DNA of 64,000 bases from Dama dama (Eukaryota > Chordata > Mammalia > Artiodactyla > Cervidae). The stretch is taken from contig NC_083681.1 in the NCBI RefSeq assembly GCF_033118175.1, positions 18,494,001 through 18,558,000 on the forward strand, written 5' to 3'. Positions 58,325-64,000 of the stretch are shown piece after piece. Made by a program: the position numbers and the translations under genes. A model generated the notes under the pieces. The model did no database searches. It had not been told where the DNA came from and saw nothing but the letters and a program-made list of their open reading frames with translations. Positions within the stretch are counted from its first letter, which is position 1. Each line of letters begins with the position of its first letter.

Positions 58325-58490
58325 TTGGAAAGAACAGATTCAGCCTGTCATCTCTGCATTTCATTAGCTCTGTGTTTGGGAACTGGTCATTTGTCCTTTC
58401 TGAGCCTCAACCTTCTCCTTTTAAAACAAAAGTTATCAATAAAAATAAACACTTCACAAGACAGAAAGAAATTAAATAAGTTCCTAACAC
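58325..58490 (+). mobile_element. MIR SINE
   Basis: 'cattagctctgtgtttggga', 'gtcctttctgagcctcaacc' and 'aaaagttatcaataaaaata' follow the MIR core order (…tgtgtgacctt…gcctcagtttcc…). Confidence 0.6.
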
Positions 58491-58917
58491 AATAGATGTG
58501 AAATAAGATTTATTTAAATATGCTGTTTGTAAGTGAAGTTAATTAACCCTACCTGCAGGCAGTTTGAAAAATGAAATTTCCCCAGTGTTTACCTTGTCTG
58601 TAGATAAATTTTAAAATATACCCAATACCCTGGGTTTAATGAGTCAATCATAAACATCTCAAACTATTCAGAATGATGATAGATTTAGATCAAAAGAAGC
58701 AAGCACCATGAATATTTCATAGAGCAGGTAAACTGCCTTTGGAAAAGTTGCTTCAACTGATCATAATTTAAAATAAGTTTAGTTTGCTCATTACTGTAAC
58801 AGAACTGTTAGAACTACAGATTTCATGCCCCCTCTTTATTATACTGTGGGGGCACAACTTAAGAATCTAATAATAGAAATGCATATATGTCTATTCCAAG
58901 GATTTTTCTATCTAACC
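58491..58917. other. No recognisable feature
   Basis: A/T-rich spacer without a gene or named repeat. Confidence 0.4.
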
Positions 58918-59122
58918 AAACTTTTATTGATACGTTCAATAGATACTTATCTAATGATAATGATGGACCAACTAGGAACTAAAATTTAGCATTGAAGAGA
59001 GTCCCCATAGATGAGAAACAAACATAGGAGAGACACAAAAACAAATCATAAAATGTGATAAGTGCTATGAGCATGTTAGGAATGAGGCTAAGAAAACGGT
59101 ATTACCTGGGGATAAGTTTCAA

Positions 59123-60057
59123 CAGACTGGTTCCAAATAGGAAAAGGAGTACATCAAGGCTGTATATTGTCACCCTGCTTATTTAACTTATATGCAGAGT
59201 ACATCATGAGAAATGCTGGGCTGGAGGAAGCACAAGCTGGAATCAAGATTGCCGGGAGAAATATCAATAACCTCAGATATGCAGATGACACCACCCTTAT
59301 GGCAGAGAGTGAAGAGGAACTGAAAAGCCTCTTGATGAAAGTGAAAGAGGAGAGTGAAAAAGTTGGCTTAAAGCTTAACATTCAGAAAACTAAGATCATG
59401 GCATCTGATCCCATCCCTTCATGGGAAATAGATGCGGAGACAGTGGAAGCAGTGTCAGACTTTATTTTTTGGGGCTCCAAAATCACCGCAGATGGTGACT
59501 GCAGCCATGAAATTAAAAGACGCTTTCTTCTTGGAAGGAAAGTTATGACCAACCTAGATAGCATATTAAAAAGCAGAGACATTACTTTGCCAACAAAGGT
59601 CCATCTGGCCAAGGCTATGGTTTTTCCAGTGGTCATGTATGGATGTGAGAGTTGGACAGTGAAGAAAGCTGAGTGCCGAAAAATTGATGCTTTTGAACTA
59701 TGGTGTTGGAGAAGACTCTTGAGAGTCCCTTGGACTGCAAGGAGATCCAACCAGTCCATCCTGAAGGAGATAAGTCCTGGGTGTTCATTGGATGGACTGA
59801 TGCTGAAGCTGAAACTCCAATACTTTGGCCACCTGATGCGAAGAGTTGACTCATTGGAAAAGACCCTGATGCTGAGAGGGATTGGGGGCAGGAGGAGAAG
59901 GGGACGACATAGGATGAGATGGCTGGATAGCATCACCGACTCAATGGGCATGAATTTGTGTAAACTCCAGGAGTTGGTGATGGACAGGGAGGCCTGGTGT
60001 GCTGCAATTCATGGGTTCGCAAAGAGTCGGACACAACTGAGCGACTGAACTGAACTG
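59123..60057 (+). mobile_element. BovB, 5'-truncated, open C-terminal half
   Basis: 935-bp sense insertion from 'cagactggttccaaatagga' to the (gaact)n tail, with the 9-bp target duplication aagtttcaa at 59114-59122 and 60058-60066. It is the least decayed BovB in the window. Confidence 0.92.
59167..60048 (+). CDS. BovB RT/C-terminal fragment, 293-codon open frame
   Basis: Uninterrupted to the natural BovB stop. Contains RT motif C 'RYADDTTLMAE' near residue 38, the thumb 'GLKLNIQKTKIMAS', then the BovB C-terminal region ('GSKITADGDCSHEIKRR', 'MYGCESWTVKKAECRK', 'LQYFGHLMRRVDSLEKT', 'GRRRRGRHRMRWLDSITDSM'). The N-terminal endonuclease and RT fingers were lost by 5' truncation, so the first Met is internal and no enzyme is expected. 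Its openness reflects youth or chance. No promoter of its own is visible. Confidence 0.8.
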   Translation: MSPCLFNLYAEYIMRNAGLEEAQAGIKIAGRNINNLRYADDTTLMAESEEELKSLLMKVKEESEKVGLKLNIQKTKIMASDPIPSWEIDAETVEAVSDFIFWGSKITADGDCSHEIKRRFLLGRKVMTNLDSILKSRDITLPTKVHLAKAMVFPVVMYGCESWTVKKAECRKIDAFELWCWRRLLRVPWTARRSNQSILKEISPGCSLDGLMLKLKLQYFGHLMRRVDSLEKTLMLRGIGGRRRRGRHRMRWLDSITDSMGMNLCKLQELVMDREAWCAAIHGFAKSRTQLSD

Positions 60058-60175
60058 AAGTTTCAAGAAGTAACACCTAGTTGCAGTCTTAACAAATTAA
60101 TGTCAGGGGCAGAAGGAGAGGAAATTTAGGGCAAAGGAAATAGATGTGCAAGCTCACTGCAGTATAAGAGAGCAT

Positions 60176-60471
60176 CAGTTCAGTTCAGTCGCTCAGTTGT
60201 GTCTGACTCTTTGCGACCCCATGGACTGCACCATGACAGGCTTCCCTGTCCATGACCAACTCCCGGAGCTTGCTCAAACTCATGTCCATCAAGTCGATGA
60301 TGTCATCCAACCATCTCATCCTCTGTCATCCCCTTCTCCTCCTGCCTTCAATCTTTCCCAGCATCAGGGTCTTTTCCAATGAGTCTGCTTTTCACATCAG
60401 GTGGCCAAAGTATTGGAGCTTCTGCATCAGTTCTTCCAATGAATATTCAGGAATGATTTCCTTTAGGATTG
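60176..60471 (-). mobile_element. Short BovB 3' fragment
   Basis: Antisense BovB tail region ('cagttcagtcgctcagttgt' to 'ttcctttaggatt'). Flanks 'ataagagagcat' (60164-60175) and 'ataagggaacat' (60472-60483) differ at two positions and read as a 12-bp target duplication in L2. Confidence 0.85.
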
Positions 60472-60575
60472 ATAAGGGAACATGGCACGCTTGAAAACTA
60501 CAAATGTTGAAAATGGTTGGAAACAAGAGGTGGTGGGAGGGGGGACAAGAAGGATAGATAAACAGAACAGAAGAT

Positions 60576-61629
60576 ACATGGATCAACTAAGAACGCTCTT
60601 CTGTGTCAAATTTTTTTAAAGACATTCTGACAGCAAGATAATGATAAAATATATCTAGAAGTAACATATTCAGAGAAAAAGGGGATAGAATTTGTTTGGT
60701 TTGTCTCTAACTACTGGGGGTGCTCTGGGCTTTCAGGACAGGATTCTGCATGATTTAATTTCAAGGTGGTGACAGATGAACTCTACCTTCTTGAGGCAGG
60801 CTCTGGAACCCTATGTAGGAATAGCAAAGATCATGTACCAAAATAACTGGGGGACAGTTGGGAATGGCAAAAAGTATTAGATACCAGTGGAAGTAAAAGG
60901 GGGCCTCTCCCCTTGAGATGGCTTCTAGATTGATTGAGAGCTCCAAATTAGAAGAAAACAATGGTAGCACTACAATTTTATAACAATATTCACACACTCA
61001 TGTCTGGGTCAGTGGAGCAGAGATGGAAATGTGGTTATGAAGGCTGATCAGGTTGGAATACCTTGGGGCTTTTTTCTTAGAGCTATGGTTTATATCAAGA
61101 ATTATCTGGATAATTCCTTAGGGAGAGGAGCTGGTGACCAGATGTCGTGCTGGTGCTGCTAGAGATTGATAAAAGCTTGTGTGTTACCTCAGTGTAAAAA
61201 ATTGTTAGATAAAAATGAGGTGTTCCAAAAGATGCCCAATTGAGTAGTTTAGGGGAGACTGGAAGAAAAGTGTAAGCCAACAGCACACCTTCCTTTTAAA
61301 ATTTGTGTGATTCGTTGGCATTGTGATATGAGCAGCTCAACTTTAAGATTTTCTTGGATCTTGGCATCCTAGAATTTATTGTAGGAAGAGACCATTACCC
61401 AACAGAGAGCTGTGCAAACATTATGATGGTTACTGGGGAGGACTGATCTGACAATTATGGGTAAATGTTGTGAGGTGTTCCAAGACTCAAAGTCTAATAT
61501 CTGTGTAGGCACAGACATCATTTAGAAAAATGTCAGTGGCAGGAGGCTTGACAATGAGGGATCCCCGAGGTAGTTCAACTCAAGTCAGAATCTTGAGATC
61601 TGTCCTTATGTGGTATAACTTCTGCCAAT
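60576..61629. other. No recognisable feature
   Basis: 1.05 kb with no gene, RNA or named repeat recognised. Confidence 0.45.
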
Positions 61630-61693
61630 GTTGGGAGAGGTATTCTATACTTCAGCCAGCAGATACTTTCAATTTCCTGAATTTGTCATGCTC

Positions 61694-61837
61694 TCTGGAG
61701 AAGGAAAAGGCAACCCACTCCAGTATTCTTGCCTGGAAAATCCCATGGACAGAGGAGCCTGGTAGGCTACAGTCATGCAGTTGCAAAGAGTTGGACACGA
61801 CTAAGTGACTCCACTTCACTTCACTTCTGACCTTTAG
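61694..61837 (+). mobile_element. Bov-A SINE unit
   Basis: 'ggcaacccactccagtattc' to 'acgactaagtgactccactt', with a short (cactt)n tail, inserted in L2. The tRNA-like head is absent. Confidence 0.82.
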
Positions 61838-62030
61838 ATCTTTATTATTGCTGTCCCCTCTGCCTAGAATCTCCTCCAATAACATTCTATCCTTCCCTTG
61901 TCAAAGAACTTAGGCCATGATAACCATCTGTTTATGTCTCCTTTGGTAAATCATATTCTACATGAGAATGGGGCTTGTTCGTCTCATTCTCCATCTTAGC
62001 CCCAGGGACTAGTACAATAAGCTACCTGTT

Positions 62031-62641
62031 CAGTTCAGTCGCTCAGTCGTGTCTGACTCTTTGCGACCCCATGAATCGCAGCACGCCAGGCCTCCCTGTC
62101 CATCACCAACTCCCGGAGGCTACCCAAACCCATGCCCATCAAGTCAGTGATGCCATCCAGCCATCTCATCCTCTGTCGTCCCCTTCTCCTCCTGCCCCCA
62201 ATCCTTCCCAACTCAGGGTCTTTTCCAATGAGTCAACTCTTTGCGTCAGGTGGCCAAAGTACTGGAGTTTCAGCTTCAGCATCAGTCCATCCAATGAACA
62301 CCCAGGACTTATCTCCTTCAGGATGGACTGGTTGGATCTCCTTGCAGTCCAAGGGACTCTCAAGAGTCTTCTCCAGCACCACAGTTCAAAAGCATCAATT
62401 TTTCGGCACTCAGCTTTCTTCATAGTCCAACTCTCACATTCATACATGACTACTGGAAAAACCATAGCCTTGACCAGATGGACCTTTGTTGGCAAAGTAA
62501 TGTCTCTGCTTTTTAATATGCTATCTAAGTTGGTCATAACTTTCCTTCCAAAGAGTCTTTTAATTTCATGGCTGCAGTCACCATCTGCAGTCATTTTGGA
62601 GCCCCAAAAAATAAAGTCTGACACTGTTTCCACTGTCTCCT
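62031..62641 (-). mobile_element. BovB 3' fragment in L2
   Basis: Antisense, 'cagttcagtcgctcagtcgt' to 'gacactgtttccactgtctc'. The minus strand at 62166-62651 is open for 161 codons of the C-terminal region ('MYECESWTMKKAECRK', 'ISPGCSLDGLMLKLKLQYFG'), ending at a frameshift near 62200. Short 'cctgt' at both ends may be the target duplication. Confidence 0.88.
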
Positions 62642-62670
62642 GTAGTTTCACATAATTATAATGAATGAAT

Positions 62671-63264
62671 TAATTAAAGGGAGAGAAGCTATGTAGGCTC
62701 GAGTCTATGAGCTATAATTTTGTTTAGCAAACATAATTCAGCATTTTGGTTCCTGAAGAGAGCTAGCATCTCATTTTGGGGGTAACTGGAGAGCTTTCGA
62801 GTGACTAGGGCCAATATTGATATAGTTCTGTGATGATTCAGGAAAATTCAGGCCATAGGGAAGATTATACATAAAAAGAGACTATTAAATGAGACTGGAA
62901 TTTAATAATGACTAAGACTCTTGAACGTGGGAGAAATTAGACAAAATTACTAGTCCCAGCTAGAGGATGTCCTACCTCTTCAAAAGTGACCTATAACAGG
63001 TTCTATCAGTAGATCCAATCACATGAAAATAGAGAAAAAGCAGGTGAGGACTGACAAGCAAGAAATATTGCATAGAGAATTACAACTATTATCTTTAATT
63101 AGGCTGATATTTTGTAATGCTAAAGAATGTGAGGATAAAAATTTATACTCTAATGGTTTAGAGATCTATAGTTAAGCATGGTTTGTATCCAGTTACCAGG
63201 AGAAATTAATATGGCATTTTTGTCATCCTAGTTTCACTACTTATATCTGGTTAGTGAGGCCTAC
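62671..63264. other. No recognisable feature
   Basis: No gene or named repeat recognised in about 600 bases. Confidence 0.4.
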
Positions 63265-63375
63265 AATCCTCGGTTCTCACATCTGCTAAATGGAAATAAT
63301 GTATAGGGAGTGCCAAATTCAGGGCTTCATATACAATAGACTCAATAAATAATACCTGTTGTAAATGTTGGCACC
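63265..63375 (+). mobile_element. MIR SINE 3' part
   Basis: 'ctcacatctgctaaatggaa' and 'agactcaataaataatacct' followed by 'gtaaatgttgg' are in MIR order, decayed. Confidence 0.5.
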
Positions 63376-63704
63376 AACACTCAGAGGAACGGAATTTGTC
63401 ATGTTTTTGTCCATTCCCCTCTCCACTACCACATACACATGTTCTCAAACACATATACAAACATTGGTAGATTTTCTGAGATTTTCTTTGAGTAAGAAAA
63501 AGACTGGTAACTCTCTCCCAAGGGGCCTGGAGCCATGTGCCCATGAGTAAGCATGCTGTACACTAAATCACTAACAATTGCATATCCACATGTGTAGTCT
63601 GACTCTGAAATTAGGAATGTGACATTGAGGACCATACACTGTTGTTTCTCAAAATTTGTGAGAACCCATCAAAATAATAACACTTTTTTTTCCTTTATCT
63701 CTTT
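63376..63704. other. No recognisable feature
   Basis: No gene or repeat recognised. Overlapping frames on both strands lack any domain. Confidence 0.4.
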
Positions 63705-63860
63705 CAGGGCTCTTAGCCTTGGCTGCACATTAGAATCACCTTGGAATCCTTTTAAAAATAAATAATGCTCAGATTCAATCCCAGAATAGTGATGTTAGAA
63801 ACTCCTGGAAATAGGGCTCAAGCTTGGGTCATTTTCTGAAGGTTCCAGGTGATTCTAATG
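63705..63860 (+). mobile_element. MER5-type hAT element
   Basis: Begins 'gggctcttagccttggctgc' 'acattagaatcacc' and ends 'ccaggtgattctaatgt', the inverted termini of MER5-like hAT-Charlie elements, about 150 bases apart. Confidence 0.7.
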
Positions 63861-63884
63861 TATTAATTCCACAATTCTAATCTG

Positions 63885-64000
63885 CTAAGTCTGTGGAGAC
63901 CATAGACTATAGCACTGGCATCATTAAGTAGCTTGTTTAAAATGCAGAGTCTCAGGCCCCAATACAGACTAAATCAGAATTCAAACTGAATTGGAATCTG
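63885..64000 (+). mobile_element. MER5-type hAT element, cut by window end
   Basis: 'aatgcagagtctcaggcccc' then 'actaaatcagaattcaaact' follow MER5 internal order. It runs off the window, so its right end is unseen. Confidence 0.6.

Larger units (their letters stand above)
58918..60575 (-). mobile_element. L2 LINE, antisense, hit by two BovB
   Basis: L2 pieces at 58918-59113, 60067-60163 and 60484-60575. Landmarks: 'gataagtgctatgagcatgt', 'caggggcagaaggagaggaa', 'gcacgcttgaaaactacaaa', in the order of antisense L2. Removing the BovB inserts restores a continuous L2-like stretch at each target duplication. Confidence 0.6.
61630..62670 (+). mobile_element. L2 LINE 3' end, sense, interrupted twice
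   Basis: L2 pieces at about 61630-61693 ('ctgaatttgtcatgctctct'), 61838-62030 ('ctgtcccctctgcctagaat', 'gagaatggggcttgttcgtc') and 62642-62670 ('aatgaatgaattaattaa', the L2 tail). A Bov-A and a BovB separate them. Confidence 0.65.

Noticed and set aside
59382..59951. 189-codon minus-strand frame
   Set aside because: Antisense shadow of the BovB frame at 59167-60048.
61975..62655. 226-codon plus-strand frame
   Set aside because: Antisense of a BovB fragment plus flanking L2; the coding signal is on the minus strand.

Overview
This is a gene-free, repeat-saturated window of a ruminant genome (Bovidae or a close pecoran relative). The call rests on repeats that occur together only in ruminants: about a dozen BovB (RTE-type LINE) fragments on both strands, BovB-derived Bov-A/Bov-A2 and tRNA-headed Bov-tA SINEs, ruminant-type L1 elements with long 5'UTRs, and cetartiodactyl CHR SINEs. 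Older mammalian layers (L2, MIR, MER5-type hAT, old L1M) lie underneath. I see no host exon, RNA gene, CRISPR array or bacterial-type feature. Every long reading frame is transposon-derived or an antisense shadow of one. Species cannot be decided from the sequence alone.

Layout. 1-5965: a reverse-strand ruminant L1 (about 669-5600) with a complete-looking 2.5 kb 5'UTR but an internal ORF1/ORF2 deletion, set in older L1 sequence. 7317-7920: antisense L2. 8442-14160: a decayed class I (gammaretrovirus-like) provirus with 5' LTR, proline-type primer site, splice donor, gag, protease and RT relics; a BovB replaces the RT palm and a second, inverted BovB sits at its right end. 16917-30912: an old sense L1M that received a Bov-A SINE, an 8 kb ruminant L1 (19432-27499, 14-bp target duplication), and a BovB carrying a Bov-A2. 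31685-32844: a 5'-truncated antisense L1 with an open ORF2 C-terminus. 33063-34540: MER5, BovB, and a MIR split by two SINEs.

34678-36189: a solo LTR of the same family as the 8.4 kb LTR, with a 4-bp target duplication, a BovB inside, and U3 duplications. 36313-38968: two BovB copies facing tail to tail. 38996-40905: old L1 5' half. 41990-44155: old antisense L1 pieces plus a possible old LTR. 44162-49617: another ruminant L1 whose 5'UTR carries an exact 50-bp-period repeat; it is cut off inside ORF2 and abuts an antisense old L1 (49618-52523). 53330-55237: CHR SINE and an internally deleted BovB that keeps its 5' end and endonuclease region. 56821-57301: an LTR-less relic of retroviral integrase C-terminus and envelope N-terminus. 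57385-64000: SINEs, MIR, an antisense L2 hit twice by BovB, a sense L2 hit by Bov-A and BovB, and two MER5-type elements.

Nothing here is a cooperating gene system. The biology is layered retrotransposition: LINEs supply the reverse transcriptase that mobilises the SINEs, and nesting plus target duplications give a readable order of events. I found no previously undescribed functional system. The most interesting items are the 50-bp monomer array in an L1 5'UTR, the BovB inverted pair with shared private variants, the BovB 5'-to-3' deletion form, the L1 ORF1-ORF2 junction, and the integrase/env relic. Family names come from recalled repeat structure; a RepeatMasker run would be the decisive check.
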